From DATEDA01 sp963789885 (GTDB lineage: Bacteria > Pseudomonadota > Gammaproteobacteria > Burkholderiales > SG8-39), in the NCBI GenBank assembly GCA_963789885.1, contig CAWBNB010000066.1, forward strand, positions 1-64,000: a stretch of 64,000 bases of DNA, read 5' to 3'. The notes beneath the pieces are model-generated. The model ran no database searches, had not been told where the DNA came from, and saw nothing but the letters and a program-made list of their open reading frames with translations. Each line of letters starts with the position of its first letter. Position 1 is the stretch's first letter. The position numbers were made by a program, and so were the translations under genes. Shown piece by piece: positions 25,602-38,198 of the stretch.

Positions 25602-26750
25602 GTGAGCGGCGGCGAACGCCTCGCCGTGCGCGTCGTCGAGGACCTCGCGCAGGTGAGCGCCGCCGAGTGGAACACGCTCGCGGGCGGGAACCCGTTCCTG
25701 CGCCACGAGTTCTTCAGCGCGCTGCACGAGACCGGCTGCGCGTCGGCACGCGCCGGCTGGCTGCCGCGGTTCGTCACGCTCTGGGACGGGAAGCACCTTC
25801 GCGGTGCACTGCCGCTCTACCTCAAGTCCCATTCGTACGGTGAATACGTGTTCGACTGGGCCTGGGCGGACGCCTATGCCCGTCACGGCCTCGAGTACTA
25901 CCCGAAGCTGCTGGCCGCAGTGCCGTTCTCGCCGGTCACCGGCGCCCGGCTGCTGGCGCGCGATCCCGCGGTGCGCGCGCAGCTCGCCGCCGCCGCGCTC
26001 GAGCTCGCGCGCGGCGTGTCGTCGTTACACGTGCTCTTCCCGCCCGAAGCGGAGGCGCGCGAGCTCGAGGCTGCCGGCATGATGCTGCGCCGGGGCGTGC
26101 AGTTCCACTGGGCGAACGCCGGTTACGCGAGCTTCGACGGATTCCTCGCCGCGCTCAACCACGACAAGCGCAAGAAGATCCGGCAGGAGCGTCGACGGGT
26201 GGCCGAGGCCGGGATCACGTTCCGGCGCAAGGTCGGCGCCGAGATCACGCGCGAGGACTGGCGCTTCTTCACGCGCTGCTACAACCTTACCTACCGCGCG
26301 CACCTCTCCTCGCCCTACCTCAACCTCGCGTTCTTCGCGCGACTCGGCGAAACCCTGCCGGAGCACGTGCTGCTGGTGCTCGCCGAGCGCGAGGGCCGGC
26401 CGATCGCCAGCGCGCTCAACGTGTTCACCGGGGACGCCCTTTACGGCAGGTACTGGGGTGCAATCGAGCACGTGCCCTGCCTGCACTTCGAGACCTGCTA
26501 CTACCAGGCGCTCGAGTTCTGCATCGAGCGCGGGATCCGTGCGTTCGAAGGCGGCGCGCAGGGCGAGCACAAGCTCGCGCGGGGCTTCCTGCCGGAAGCG
26601 ACGTGGTCGGCGCACTGGCTCGCCCACCCGCAGTTCGCCGACGCGGTGGAGCGGTTTCTGGCGCGCGAAGCGCAGGGCGTGGCGCGCTACGCCGACGAGC
26701 TGGCCGAGCACAGCCCGTTCCGGCGGCCCGATCCGGCCGAGGGCGAATAG
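25602..26750 (+). CDS. GNAT/FemAB-like N-acyltransferase (DUF482 type)
   Basis: A 382-residue protein of the peptidogalycan biosynthesis-like GNAT group. Features are FLRHEFFSALHETGCASARA, WLPRFVTLWDGKHLRGALPL, SYGEYVFDWAWADAY, and the C-terminal half with FEGGAQGEHKLARGFLPE and TWSAHWLAHPQFADAVERFL. The family's substrate is poorly known; FemAB relatives transfer amino acids to cell-wall precursors. I chose the GTG at 25602, preceded by GGAGCAGG, because the frame further upstream has no similarity to the family. No signal peptide or membrane helix is seen. Confidence 0.88.
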   Translation: MSGGERLAVRVVEDLAQVSAAEWNTLAGGNPFLRHEFFSALHETGCASARAGWLPRFVTLWDGKHLRGALPLYLKSHSYGEYVFDWAWADAYARHGLEYYPKLLAAVPFSPVTGARLLARDPAVRAQLAAAALELARGVSSLHVLFPPEAEARELEAAGMMLRRGVQFHWANAGYASFDGFLAALNHDKRKKIRQERRRVAEAGITFRRKVGAEITREDWRFFTRCYNLTYRAHLSSPYLNLAFFARLGETLPEHVLLVLAEREGRPIASALNVFTGDALYGRYWGAIEHVPCLHFETCYYQALEFCIERGIRAFEGGAQGEHKLARGFLPEATWSAHWLAHPQFADAVERFLAREAQGVARYADELAEHSPFRRPDPAEGE

Positions 26751-26781
26751 CGCGCGCTCAAACGCGCCGCGCCGCTCGCGC

Positions 26782-27240
26782 CTATTGGCCGGCCGGAGGC
26801 TGGATCTGGCGCGCGGGCCTGGCGGCCGCGGCCTCGCGCTCGGCGCGGCTCCTGTCGACGCGCTCTTCCGCAGCCCGCTGCGCGTCCTGCCGCCTCCGCT
26901 CGAGCTCTTCGGCCCGGTACGTGCTGTCCGCAGCCGTGGACGACGGCCCGCGCTGGCGGCTGTCCGGCGCGGCAGGGTAGACGACAGTACCGTCCGGTCG
27001 CCGGACGGGCACCGCTTCCGGCGCGTTCGGCGAGATCCCGGCCGCATTGGGACGGACCACCGAGCCGTCCGGACGCGTCGCGGGGACCGCCTCCACCGAC
27101 TGCCGGCTGCCCGCCGCGGAGGGATAGATGATGGTGCCGTCGGGCCGCTTCACGGGCACCTGCTCCGGGGTCGTCTGGGCGACGGCGGCCGACGCCGCGA
27201 ACGCGGCGACGAGCGCAGCCTGGGAGATCCTGTTTCTCAT
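26782..27240 (-). CDS. secreted protein with RPDG repeats
   Basis: A 152-residue protein with a signal peptide (MRNRISQAALVAAFAASAAV, cleavage near AVA-QT). It carries three repeats of about 23 residues built on VP.(K/T/R)RPDG(T/S)(I/V)(I/V).P: VPVKRPDGTIIYP, VPATRPDGSVVRP and VPVRRPDGTVVYP. The rest is a highly charged helix (EELERRRQDAQRAAEERVDR), probably periplasmic. I do not recognise the family. The ATG at 27240 is chosen because it opens the signal peptide. It lies about 28 bases downstream of ppa on the same strand. Confidence 0.7.
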   Translation of the reverse strand: MRNRISQAALVAAFAASAAVAQTTPEQVPVKRPDGTIIYPSAAGSRQSVEAVPATRPDGSVVRPNAAGISPNAPEAVPVRRPDGTVVYPAAPDSRQRGPSSTAADSTYRAEELERRRQDAQRAAEERVDRSRAEREAAAARPARQIQPPAGQ

Positions 27241-27268
27241 TTGCGATCCTTTCATCGGCTGCCGGCGC

Positions 27269-27817
27269 TCAGAAGGCAGGCTTCTTCTTCGCCTTCTTGT
27301 AGGCGGCCACGCCGGCGAGGATTTCCCGCTTCGCATCCTCCGGTCCCGCCCAACCCTGCACCTTGACCCACTTTCCGCGCTCGAGATCCTTGTAGTGCTC
27401 GAAGAAGTGCGCGATCTGCGCCAGCGTGATCTCGGGCAGGTCGCGCGCCGACTGCACGCTGCGGTACAGCGGCGAGAGCCGGTCGATCGGCACCGCGAGC
27501 ACCTTGGTATCGTCGCCCGCCTCGTCCTGCATCTTCAGCATCCCGATCGGCCGGGCGCGCACGACCGCGCCGGGGACGATCGGCAGCGGGCTCACCACGA
27601 GCACGTCGACCGGGTCCCCGTCCCCCGAGAGCGTGCGCGGGATGTAGCCGTAGTTGCACGGGTAGTGCATCGCCGTCGCCAGGAACCGGTCGACGAACAT
27701 CGCGCCGGTCTGCTTGTCGATCTCGTACTTGATCGGCTCGGCGTGCATCGGGATCTCGACGATGACGTTGCAGTCGTCGGGAACGTCGACGCCGGAGCTC
27801 ACGCGGTCCAGGTTCAT
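27269..27817 (-). CDS. ppa: inorganic pyrophosphatase
   Basis: A 182-residue soluble family I pyrophosphatase that hydrolyses PPi and drives biosynthesis. Active-site segments are EIPMHAEPIKYEIDKQTG, YPCNYGYIPRTLSGDGDP with DGDPVDVLV (metal-binding Asp residues), and KVLAVPIDRLSPLY. The C-terminal helix ends in KKAKKKPAF. Length and order are typical of the proteobacterial hexameric enzyme. The same organism also has a membrane pyrophosphatase at 47053, so PPi can be used both for heat release and for ion pumping. Confidence 0.97.
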   Translation of the reverse strand: MNLDRVSSGVDVPDDCNVIVEIPMHAEPIKYEIDKQTGAMFVDRFLATAMHYPCNYGYIPRTLSGDGDPVDVLVVSPLPIVPGAVVRARPIGMLKMQDEAGDDTKVLAVPIDRLSPLYRSVQSARDLPEITLAQIAHFFEHYKDLERGKWVKVQGWAGPEDAKREILAGVAAYKKAKKKPAF

Positions 27818-27897
27818 GACGTGCGCATTATAGGCACGGAGTTTGACCGCCGCGCGCGGCGGGCCGGATAATCGCCGGACACGCGACGGAGGAGACC

Positions 27898-28659
27898 ATG
27901 CGGCTCAAGAACAAGGCAGTGATCGTGACCGGCGCCGGATCCGGCTTCGGCGAGGGTATCGCTATCCGGCTCGCGGAGGAAGGCGCGAAGGTGATGGTGA
28001 ACGACATCCACGTCACCGGCGCCGAGCGCGTCGCCGCGGCGATCAGGAAGGCCGGCGGCACGGCCGAGTTCATCCAGGCGGACGTCGCGGTCAGCGCCGA
28101 CTGGGCCGCGATGACGAAGGCGACCCTCGCGGCGTTCGGCCGGATCGACGTGGTCGTGAACAACGCCGGATGGACCCACCGGAACAAGCCGCTGCTCGAA
28201 GTCACCGAGGAGGAGTTCGAGCGCGTCTACGCGATCAACGTGCGCTCGATCTTCCTGTCGGCGAAGCACGTCGTGCCGGTGTTCCGCAAGCAGGGCGGCG
28301 GCGCGTTCGTGAACATCGCGTCGACCGCGGGCGTGCGGCCGCGTCCCGGGCTCACGGTCTACAACTCGAGCAAGGGCGCGGTGATCACGATGAGCCGCTC
28401 GATGGCGGGCGAGCTCGGGCCCGAGAAGATCCGGGTGAACGTGGTGAACCCGGTGTTCAGCCCGTTCACCGGCCTCTCCGCCGATTTCGTCGGCGGGAAG
28501 CTCACGCCGGAGATCGAAGCGAAGTTCGTGGCGACGATCCCGCTCGGACGCCCGTCGACGCCGCTCGACATCGCGAACGCGGTGCTCTATCTCGCCTCGG
28601 ACGAGGCGGCGTTCATCAGCGGGGTGTGCCTCGAGGTCGACGGCGCGCGGTGCGTATAG
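27898..28659 (+). CDS. SDR family oxidoreductase
   Basis: A 253-residue classical short-chain dehydrogenase. The cofactor motif is VTGAGSGFGEGIAIRLAEEG. NNAGWTHRNKPLLEV, the catalytic Ser region FVNIASTAGVRP and the Tyr-Lys pair in YNSSKGAV are present, and it ends with LEVDGARCV. It oxidises or reduces an unidentified alcohol or ketone. The motif after the active site (PVFSPFTGLSADF) is typical of glucose 1-dehydrogenase or FabG-like proteins. It is divergent from ppa, with an 80-base shared upstream region, and starts after GGAGGAGACC. Confidence 0.92.
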   Translation: MRLKNKAVIVTGAGSGFGEGIAIRLAEEGAKVMVNDIHVTGAERVAAAIRKAGGTAEFIQADVAVSADWAAMTKATLAAFGRIDVVVNNAGWTHRNKPLLEVTEEEFERVYAINVRSIFLSAKHVVPVFRKQGGGAFVNIASTAGVRPRPGLTVYNSSKGAVITMSRSMAGELGPEKIRVNVVNPVFSPFTGLSADFVGGKLTPEIEAKFVATIPLGRPSTPLDIANAVLYLASDEAAFISGVCLEVDGARCV

Positions 28660-28681
28660 GTCACCGCGCCGCCCGCGCGGA

Positions 28682-30118
<1,437 letters not shown>

Positions 30119-30288
30119 ACAGCGGGGCTCCGGGAGACGCGATCGCGCGGATGCGCGGGATCGGGGGCGGACGAGGGGTCCAGGGGGATGACGGCGGCGA
30201 GGCCTTAAATCATTGACGGGGCGGAGTATAGCAGGCGACCCGCCGACGGATAGCGGGAAATGCCACGGTTGGCTTACATTCCGGCCCC

Positions 30289-32175
<1,887 letters not shown>

Positions 32176-32224
32176 CAGGCTCGCGCAGCGATCGAACGAC
32201 GCACGGCGCGACGGCCTGCGCGCG

Positions 32225-32752
32225 TCAGTTGATCGTCGGGCGGCCGCTTTCCTCGGGCACGGCCGGCGCCAGGCCCGTGGGCACCTGCAGCTCGAGGTCC
32301 CAGTCGGCGCGCGCCACGGCGTTCTGGATCAACTTGACGACGCCGTGCAGGAGATTGTCGTCGAGGGTGATGTGAACGCCCTGCCCGACCGTGGGCAGCA
32401 ACCCGAGCACGTGACGGCCCTGCGGGTCGCGCCGCGGCTGGATGCGCGTGATGAGGAGCGGGTTCTGGCCGAGCGGCCGTTCGCGCTGCGCTTCCTCGTA
32501 CGGCTTGGAGAAGTCCGCCTGCCGGACCGCCTTCTCGTGCTGGAAGCCGAGCAGCGCGCGCTTCGCCTCGGGGTTCTGCTGCAACGCGATGTCCGGGGTC
32601 GTCTGCGCCATGCTCAGGAGGAGCGGCCACAGCCGCTTGACGCAGCGGCGCGTGAGCCACACCAGCACCTCGCTCCCGCTGTCGGTCGCAAGACGCATCA
32701 GCAGCCGGTCGTGCTCGGCGACGAACTCGATCTTGAGCTGATGGAGACGCAT
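32225..32752 (-). CDS. conserved hypothetical protein
   Basis: A 175-residue soluble protein beginning MRLHQLKIEFVAEHDRLLMR. It has a recognisable core, VLVWLTRRCVKRLWPLLLSM, then PEAKRALLGFQHEKAVRQAD. I have seen this type of protein in betaproteobacteria but know no function. No catalytic motif, signal peptide or membrane helix is visible. The ATG at 32752 is chosen because the frame upstream (KNVPGGGLGLNFGH) looks unrelated to the family. It converges with yheS and is divergent from the ECF sigma gene. Confidence 0.8.
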   Translation of the reverse strand: MRLHQLKIEFVAEHDRLLMRLATDSGSEVLVWLTRRCVKRLWPLLLSMAQTTPDIALQQNPEAKRALLGFQHEKAVRQADFSKPYEEAQRERPLGQNPLLITRIQPRRDPQGRHVLGLLPTVGQGVHITLDDNLLHGVVKLIQNAVARADWDLELQVPTGLAPAVPEESGRPTIN

Positions 32753-32868
32753 CGCGCGTATCCAGTTGACCGAATGGCCAAAGTTTAACCCCAAACCCCC
32801 GCCGGGGACGTTTTTCGGGGGGTAGGGCGTGCGCTTTAACACGGTGCGGACGGCTACACTCCGCGCTC

Positions 32869-33429
32869 ATGGAGCCCGGGCGGCCCGACGAGGAGCTGAT
32901 GCTCGCCTACGGCGCGGGTGACGCCGCCGCGTTCGACGCGCTGTACGCGCGCCACAAGGGCGCGGTGCTGAGATATCTGCGCCGGCAGACGGGCAACACG
33001 GCGCTCGCCGAGGAGCTGTTCCAGGACGTGTGGCTCAAGCTGATCGACGCCCGCGCGGGTTACGAGCCGCGCGCGAAGTTCACGACGTGGCTCTTCACCA
33101 TCGCACACAATCGGCTGATGGACCACTTCCGTTCGAGCGCGCGCGGCGCGCTGGTGAGCTACGCGGACGATCCGGCCGAGGACGTCCCCACCGACATGCC
33201 GCGCCCGGACCAGACGGCCGAGCGCCGCGAGACGGCGGCACAGCTGCTCGCCGCGATCGACGCGCTGCCGGCCGCGCAGCGCGAAGCGTTCGTCCTGCAG
33301 CAGGAAGGCGATCTCTCGGTCGAGGAGATCGCCGCGGCGACCGGCGTCAACCGCGAGACCGCCAAGAGCCGGCTGCGGTATGCCCTGACGAAACTCCGCG
33401 CGACGCTGCGCGAACCGGAACGGACGTGA
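32869..33429 (+). CDS. ECF-type RNA polymerase sigma factor
   Basis: A 186-residue sigma-70 family protein with regions 2 and 4 only. Region 2 includes LYARHKGAVLRYLRRQTGN, AEELFQDVWLKLIDARAGY and FTTWLFTIAHNRLMDHFRS. Region 4 includes LPAAQREAFVLQQEGDLSVE and EIAAATGVNRETAKSRLRYA. It directs RNA polymerase to a small regulon, probably under control of the adjacent membrane protein. The downstream gene starts inside its stop codon (GTGA), typical of sigma/anti-sigma pairs. The ATG at 32869 is the only good start. Confidence 0.95.
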   Translation: MEPGRPDEELMLAYGAGDAAAFDALYARHKGAVLRYLRRQTGNTALAEELFQDVWLKLIDARAGYEPRAKFTTWLFTIAHNRLMDHFRSSARGALVSYADDPAEDVPTDMPRPDQTAERRETAAQLLAAIDALPAAQREAFVLQQEGDLSVEEIAAATGVNRETAKSRLRYALTKLRATLREPERT

Positions 33430-34415
33430 CCGACCCCGATCTCCGCGATCCGAACCTCGACCGGGCGTACCGCGAGACGCCGCGCGACGAACCGCCGCCC
33501 GAGGTCGACGAGCGCATCCGGGCCGCGGCGCGCCGCGCCGTCGGCACGCGGCCGCAGTCGGTCGAGCAGCGGGCGGCCAACGAGCGGCGCCGATCCTGGA
33601 CGTCGAGGTGGCGTCTGCCGCTGTCGGTTGCCGCGACCATCGTCATCGCTGCGACGCTCACGGTCATGGTGCAGGAGGAGGATCGCCCGCCGCGCGGCGA
33701 TGCCGGCCGCGGCGCCGCGCGGATGGACGGCGCGCCGCGCGAGGCGGAGCAGCCGGCGGCGCCAGCGGCGGCAAGCTCGCCCGATGCTGCGCGCGACAAA
33801 CTGAATCAGGCGCCGGCGACGGCCTCGACCCCGCAATCGCCGGCGCCCGCTGCAGCTCCGTCCGCACCACGCGCACAACCGTCGGGGCGTGTGACAGAGA
33901 AGTCGACGGCGGAGCCACCGACGGCACCGCCGCGTTCGGAGCAAGCGCCCCAACAAAAGCTTCAGGAACGCGCGTTCGAGGCGCAACGCCCCGCGGCCGC
34001 CGAGTCGGCGCCTGCCGCCCCAGCGGAACTCGAGATGCGACGGCAAGCGCCTGCGCCCGCCGCCTCGCCCCCGCTCGCCGCGCCGGCTCCGATTCCGCCG
34101 GCGCCCGCCGCCGCTCCGCCGGCCACCGGGGCTCTCCAAGCTCCCGCGACGCGGCCCGCCGCCAAGGTGATGCAGGAGGCGGCGCCAGCAGGCGCTGCAT
34201 CGAGGTCGATGCAGCGCGACCGCAATCTCGGCGACCGCCCCGAGCGCGCGTCGCGCGAGGCGTCCGCGATCCGCTCCCCCGAGGCGTGGGTGGAGTACAT
34301 CCGGAGCCTGCGAGCGCAGGGCCGCGACGCCGAGGCGACGGCGGAGCTCGCCGACCTGCGGCGCGCCTATCCGGACTTCAAGCTTCCTACCGATCTCGGC
34401 GGTCCGGGGCAGTAG
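33426..34415 (+). CDS. putative anti-sigma factor, single-pass membrane protein
   Basis: A 329-residue protein starting with a GTG that overlaps the sigma factor stop. Residues 1-62 are charged and predicted cytoplasmic (YRETPRDEPPPEVDERIRAA). One membrane helix follows (about 64-82, LPLSVAATIVIAATLTVMV), then about 190 residues of very Ala/Pro-rich low-complexity sequence in the periplasm. The end is more conserved (SPEAWVEYIRSLRAQGRDAE, LADLRRAYPDFKLP). No zinc-binding anti-sigma motif (HxxxCxxC) is visible, so the anti-sigma role rests on position and topology only. Confidence 0.7.
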   Translation: MTDPDLRDPNLDRAYRETPRDEPPPEVDERIRAAARRAVGTRPQSVEQRAANERRRSWTSRWRLPLSVAATIVIAATLTVMVQEEDRPPRGDAGRGAARMDGAPREAEQPAAPAAASSPDAARDKLNQAPATASTPQSPAPAAAPSAPRAQPSGRVTEKSTAEPPTAPPRSEQAPQQKLQERAFEAQRPAAAESAPAAPAELEMRRQAPAPAASPPLAAPAPIPPAPAAAPPATGALQAPATRPAAKVMQEAAPAGAASRSMQRDRNLGDRPERASREASAIRSPEAWVEYIRSLRAQGRDAEATAELADLRRAYPDFKLPTDLGGPGQ

Positions 34416-34433
34416 CCCCGCGACGAAGGTCCA

Positions 34434-35108
34434 GTGCCCCGTGACTCGATGACTGCTCCGACTGCCGCCGACTTCGCGGGTATCCCTCTCTTCGCATCGC
34501 TCACGCCGGCGGAGCTGCAGAAAACCACACGGCTCTTCACCGTTCGCAACTATCCGCAGGACGCGATCGTCGCGGTCGAGGGTGACCGCCTCGACCAGTT
34601 CAACATCATCCTCTCCGGCAGGATCCAGTGGTTCTGGAGCGACGACGCCGGTCACCAGCTGAAGCTCGGCAGCGAGGGCCGCGGTAGCCACTTTGCGGAT
34701 GTGACGCTGGGCGGCGAGCCCATCCTGGTGTCGGTGATTGCCGTCGAGCATCTGCGCGTCGCCTCGATCCCGATGACCGAGCTCAGGCAGCTGCTGCTGC
34801 GCCACCCCAAGGTTGCGGTCGCGCTGCTCATGGAGGTGGTGGCGCGCCTGCGCCGCTCCATCCAGATCACCAGGACGCTATCGATGGAGGAGGTGTACGG
34901 ACGCGTGGTGAAGCTGCTGCTCGCCCGCGCCGTGGAAACCGATGGCAGGCTCGTTGTCGAGCGCTTGACCCATGCTGACATCGGCCATCGGGTTGGCGCT
35001 TCGCGCGAGATGGTCGGCCGGATACTGCGTGACTTGGCGCGCGGCGGTTATGTCGAGACCGGCCGGGGACGAATCACGATCCTGCGCAGACCACCGCAGC
35101 GCTGGTAG
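34434..35108 (+). CDS. Crp/Fnr family transcriptional regulator
   Basis: A 224-residue regulator with an N-terminal cyclic-nucleotide-like beta-roll and a C-terminal winged helix. The DNA-recognition segment is LTHADIGHRVGASREMVGRI and the linker helix is LSMEEVYGRVVKLLLARAVE. The effector pocket lacks the usual RSA(T/S)V phosphate cassette (GGEPILVSVIAVEHLRVASI), so it may not bind cAMP. GTG at 34434 with GAAGGT upstream, or ATG at 34449, are alternative starts. It follows the anti-sigma-like gene by 18 bases and could be in the same transcript. Confidence 0.9.
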   Translation: MPRDSMTAPTAADFAGIPLFASLTPAELQKTTRLFTVRNYPQDAIVAVEGDRLDQFNIILSGRIQWFWSDDAGHQLKLGSEGRGSHFADVTLGGEPILVSVIAVEHLRVASIPMTELRQLLLRHPKVAVALLMEVVARLRRSIQITRTLSMEEVYGRVVKLLLARAVETDGRLVVERLTHADIGHRVGASREMVGRILRDLARGGYVETGRGRITILRRPPQRW

Positions 35109-35232
35109 CCGGCGCTGTCCGACCGGCGCGCCGCCCGGCTTCCCCGCGGAACTTGTTCCCTTTCGCTGGTTGCATTAGTTCCGTTGCGCTGGGCCGGCGC
35201 GGCGCCTAACCTCGCAACGAGGAGGAAGCCGG

Positions 35233-36195
35233 ATGAACACGACGCCACGAATGCTGCTCGCCATTCTCGGGCTCAGCCTGACACTGTCCGCTACCGCGCA
35301 GGACGGGCCGGTACGTATCTTGGTCGGTTTCGCGCCCGGCGCGAGTGGTGACGCAGTGGTGCGCCTCGTCGCGGAGCGGATGACGACCTCGCTCGGGACG
35401 AACGTCCTGGTCGAGAACCGGGCGGGCGCAAGCGGCACGCTCGCGGCAGAGGCGCTGAAACACGCCGCGCCGGACGGCAGGACGCTTATGTTCGCGCCGA
35501 TCGCGGTGACGATCTTCGCACCGCTCACGTATGCCAACCTCAGGTACGACCCGGTCAAGGACTTCGCCCCGGTCTCGCTCGCAGCCAACTTCCAGTTCGC
35601 GCTCGCCGTCGCAGCCGGGACGCCGGCGAAGACATTGAACGAGTACATCGCCTGGGCGCGTGCGAATCCGCGGCAGGCGACGATCGGCGTGCCGATCGCC
35701 GGCGGTCCGTCTCACTTTCTGGCGCTTATGCTCGCGCGCTCGACCGGCGTCGATCTCGCGATCGTTCCGTACAAGGGCAGCGCGCCGCTCGTGACCGACC
35801 TCATGGGTGGACAGGTGCCGGCAGGCATCCCGCTGGTTTCCGACCTGGTGAAGCACCAACGGTCCGGGAAGGTGCTCATGCTCGCGACCTTCGGTTCGCA
35901 GCGTTCGCCCTCGGCGCCGGATGTCCCTTCGGTCCGGGAGCTCGGACTCGCGGCGGCGGAAGGCACGTTCTGGTGGGCGTTCCACGCGCCTGCCGGAACG
36001 CCGCGCCCGACAATAGACCGCCTTTCGACCGCGATCGCGTCCGCGATCAAGACGCCGGAAGTCACCGAGCGGCTGCGCGCACTCGACCTCGAACCTGTGG
36101 GCAGCACGCCGGACGAACTTGCGCGGCGCATGGCCGAGGACGCGGCGCGGTGGGCGCCGATCGTGAAGGCGTCGGGATTCCGCGCCGACCAGTAG
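35233..36195 (+). CDS. tripartite tricarboxylate transporter substrate-binding protein (Bug/TctC family)
   Basis: A 320-residue periplasmic receptor. It has a signal peptide (MNTTPRMLLAILGLSLTLSA, cleavage near ATA-QD), then the typical VRILVGFAPGASGDAVVRLV, LGTNVLVENRAGASGTLAAE and DGRTLMFAPIAVTIFAPLTY. Bug proteins bind carboxylates and many have no adjacent membrane subunits, as here. The family is expanded in betaproteobacteria. A very good ribosome binding site (GAGGAGG) precedes the ATG. The ligand cannot be predicted from sequence. Confidence 0.93.
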   Translation: MNTTPRMLLAILGLSLTLSATAQDGPVRILVGFAPGASGDAVVRLVAERMTTSLGTNVLVENRAGASGTLAAEALKHAAPDGRTLMFAPIAVTIFAPLTYANLRYDPVKDFAPVSLAANFQFALAVAAGTPAKTLNEYIAWARANPRQATIGVPIAGGPSHFLALMLARSTGVDLAIVPYKGSAPLVTDLMGGQVPAGIPLVSDLVKHQRSGKVLMLATFGSQRSPSAPDVPSVRELGLAAAEGTFWWAFHAPAGTPRPTIDRLSTAIASAIKTPEVTERLRALDLEPVGSTPDELARRMAEDAARWAPIVKASGFRADQ

Positions 36196-36308
36196 CATCG
36201 GCCCTCGCGCAATGGCCGGTTCGTCACCCGCCGGCATCGCCCGTTAACCCCGCCGGCGCCCCGGCGACGTTTCAGCCCTCGTATCCATCTGATCGAGGGG
36301 AGAAAGTC

Positions 36309-37121
36309 ATGAAACGTTCCACTGCCGCGATTGCGGCTTTTGTCCTGGCGGGCGCGGCCCTGCCCGTCGCCGCACAGCAACTGGTCGACGTCGCGGTAAT
36401 CAACCGCGCGACCGGCCAGCGCGCGCCCGTTTACCACCACCAAGGCAGGATGTACGTCGCGGGCACGCCCGGGGAGCGATACGCGGTCTACGTCGCCAAC
36501 CGCACCGGCGGGCGGGTCATGACGGTAGTCTCGGTCGACGGCATCAATGCGGTCACGGGGGAAACCGCGAGCCCGGACCAGAACGGCTACGTCCTCGGCG
36601 CGCACCAGTCGTTCGAGATCGCCGGCTGGCGGAAGAGCACGAGCGAGGTCGCGGCCTTTTACTTCACGCAGCTTCCCGACAGCTACGCGGCGCGCACCGA
36701 CCGCCCGGACAACGTCGGGGTGATCGGCGTCGCGGTGTTCCGCGAGCATCAGCCGCCGCGGCCCGCCGTCCTGCCGCAGCCGCGGCCGTATGCCCGTTCC
36801 GACGCCGCTGCCCGCGAGGCCGAATCGCCCGCTGCCGACGCCACCGGCGCACCGGCCGCTTCCGCGCCGAGCGAGAGTACCGCGGAGCGGCGCTCGCTGA
36901 ACCGCCAGGAGAAGATCGGCACCGGCCACGGCGAGCGCGAGCGTTCCGACGTCGTCTACACGCAATTTCGCCGCGCGACGAACTTCGCGAACGAGACGCT
37001 CGCGATCCACTACGACACGCGCGCGAACCTCGTCGCGCGCGGGATCATTCCCGGAACCGCGCCGGTGTCGACGCCGAACCCGTTCCCCGGCGGCCGGTTC
37101 GTTCCCGACCCGCGGTCGTAG
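36309..37121 (+). CDS. secreted protein of unknown function
   Basis: A 270-residue exported protein with a signal peptide (MKRSTAAIAAFVLAGAALPV, cleavage near AAA-QQ). Residues 25-145 look like a folded domain (VYHHQGRMYVAGTPGERYAV, YVANRTGGRVMTVVSVDGIN, FYFTQLPDSYAARTDRPDNV). The rest is a Pro/Ala-rich linker and a C-terminal segment with TGHGERERSDVVYTQFRRAT and IHYDTRANLVARGIIPG. The conserved-looking VDGINAVTGETAS segment suggests a family, but I cannot name it. The ATG at 36309 is preceded by GAGGGGAG. Upstream reading in this frame overlaps the Bug gene and was rejected. Confidence 0.8.
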   Translation: MKRSTAAIAAFVLAGAALPVAAQQLVDVAVINRATGQRAPVYHHQGRMYVAGTPGERYAVYVANRTGGRVMTVVSVDGINAVTGETASPDQNGYVLGAHQSFEIAGWRKSTSEVAAFYFTQLPDSYAARTDRPDNVGVIGVAVFREHQPPRPAVLPQPRPYARSDAAAREAESPAADATGAPAASAPSESTAERRSLNRQEKIGTGHGERERSDVVYTQFRRATNFANETLAIHYDTRANLVARGIIPGTAPVSTPNPFPGGRFVPDPRS

Positions 37122-37125
37122 CGAC

Positions 37126-38190
37126 TCAGGCGCCGTGCTGCGCGAGCGCCCAGGCGACGTGCTCCCGCACCAGCGCCGACGGATCGTCGGCGCGCGCGCG
37201 CAGCGCCGCAACGACGGCGGGGGCCGTGGGCGCGTTGCCCAGCCCGACCGCGAGGTTCCGCGACCAGCGCTCGTAACCGATGCGGTGGATCGCGCTGCCG
37301 GCGAGGCGCGCGTGGAACGTCGCTTCGGACCACTCGAAGAGCTCGACGAGACTCGCGGCGTCCAGTCCATGCCGCACCGCGAAGTCCGGCTCGGAACTCG
37401 TCTGCGCGTACTTGTTCCACGGACACACGAGCTGGCAGTCGTCGCAGCCGTAGACGCGGTTCCCGACGAGCGGCCGGAGGTCCTCCGGGATCGCGCCCTT
37501 CAGCTCGATCGTCAGATACGAGATGCACCGCCGCGCGTCGAGTTGATACGGCGCGACGATCGCGCCGGTCGGGCATGCCTCGATGCAGCGGGTGCAGCTA
37601 CCGCAATGCTCCGTGACCGGGCGGTCCACCGGTAGCGCGAGGTCGGTGTAGATCTCGCCGAGGAAGAAGAACGACCCGGCCTCGCGCGTGAGCGCGAGGG
37701 TGTGCTTCCCGCGCCAGCCGAGCCCCGCGCGCGCCGCGAGCTCGACCTCCATCACCGGCGCTGAGTCGGTGAACACGCGATAGCCGAACGCGCCGACCTC
37801 CGCTTCGATCCGCTCGGCGAGCCGCTGCAGGCGCGTTCGCAGGACCTTGTGATAGTCGCGCCCAAGCGCGTAGCGCGACACGTACGCCTTCGCGCGATCC
37901 GCGAGCGTCGCCTCGGCGTCGGCCGCCGCGGGTCGGTAGTCCATGCGCGCGCTGATCACGCGCAGGGTCCCCGGGACGAGCGCTCGCGGTCGCGCGCGTT
38001 TGGCGCCGTGGCGCGCCATATAATCCATTTCGCCATGGAAGCCGCGCGCAAGCCACTCGGCGAGGCGCGCCTCGGCCGCGCCGAGATCTGCATCCGCGAT
38101 CCCGACCCGCTGGAAGCCGAGCTCCACGCCCCACGACTTGATCGCCGCGGCGAGCGGTGCGAGATCGGTGCGCGCGGACGCTTCAGTCAT
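37126..38190 (-). CDS. queG: epoxyqueuosine reductase
   Basis: A 354-residue cobalamin-dependent iron-sulfur enzyme that makes queuosine in tRNA from epoxyqueuosine. The N-terminal domain includes MDYMARHGAKRARPRALVPG and the 4Fe-4S motifs are CGSCTRCIEACPTG and CDDCQLVCPWNK. The C-terminus holds HEAT-like repeats (GNAPTAPAVVAALRARADDP). Length and motif order are normal. It is divergent from tsaE, with only 8 bases between start codons, so their promoters overlap the coding regions. Confidence 0.96.
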   Translation of the reverse strand: MTEASARTDLAPLAAAIKSWGVELGFQRVGIADADLGAAEARLAEWLARGFHGEMDYMARHGAKRARPRALVPGTLRVISARMDYRPAAADAEATLADRAKAYVSRYALGRDYHKVLRTRLQRLAERIEAEVGAFGYRVFTDSAPVMEVELAARAGLGWRGKHTLALTREAGSFFFLGEIYTDLALPVDRPVTEHCGSCTRCIEACPTGAIVAPYQLDARRCISYLTIELKGAIPEDLRPLVGNRVYGCDDCQLVCPWNKYAQTSSEPDFAVRHGLDAASLVELFEWSEATFHARLAGSAIHRIGYERWSRNLAVGLGNAPTAPAVVAALRARADDPSALVREHVAWALAQHGA

Positions 38191-38198
38191 CGCCGGCC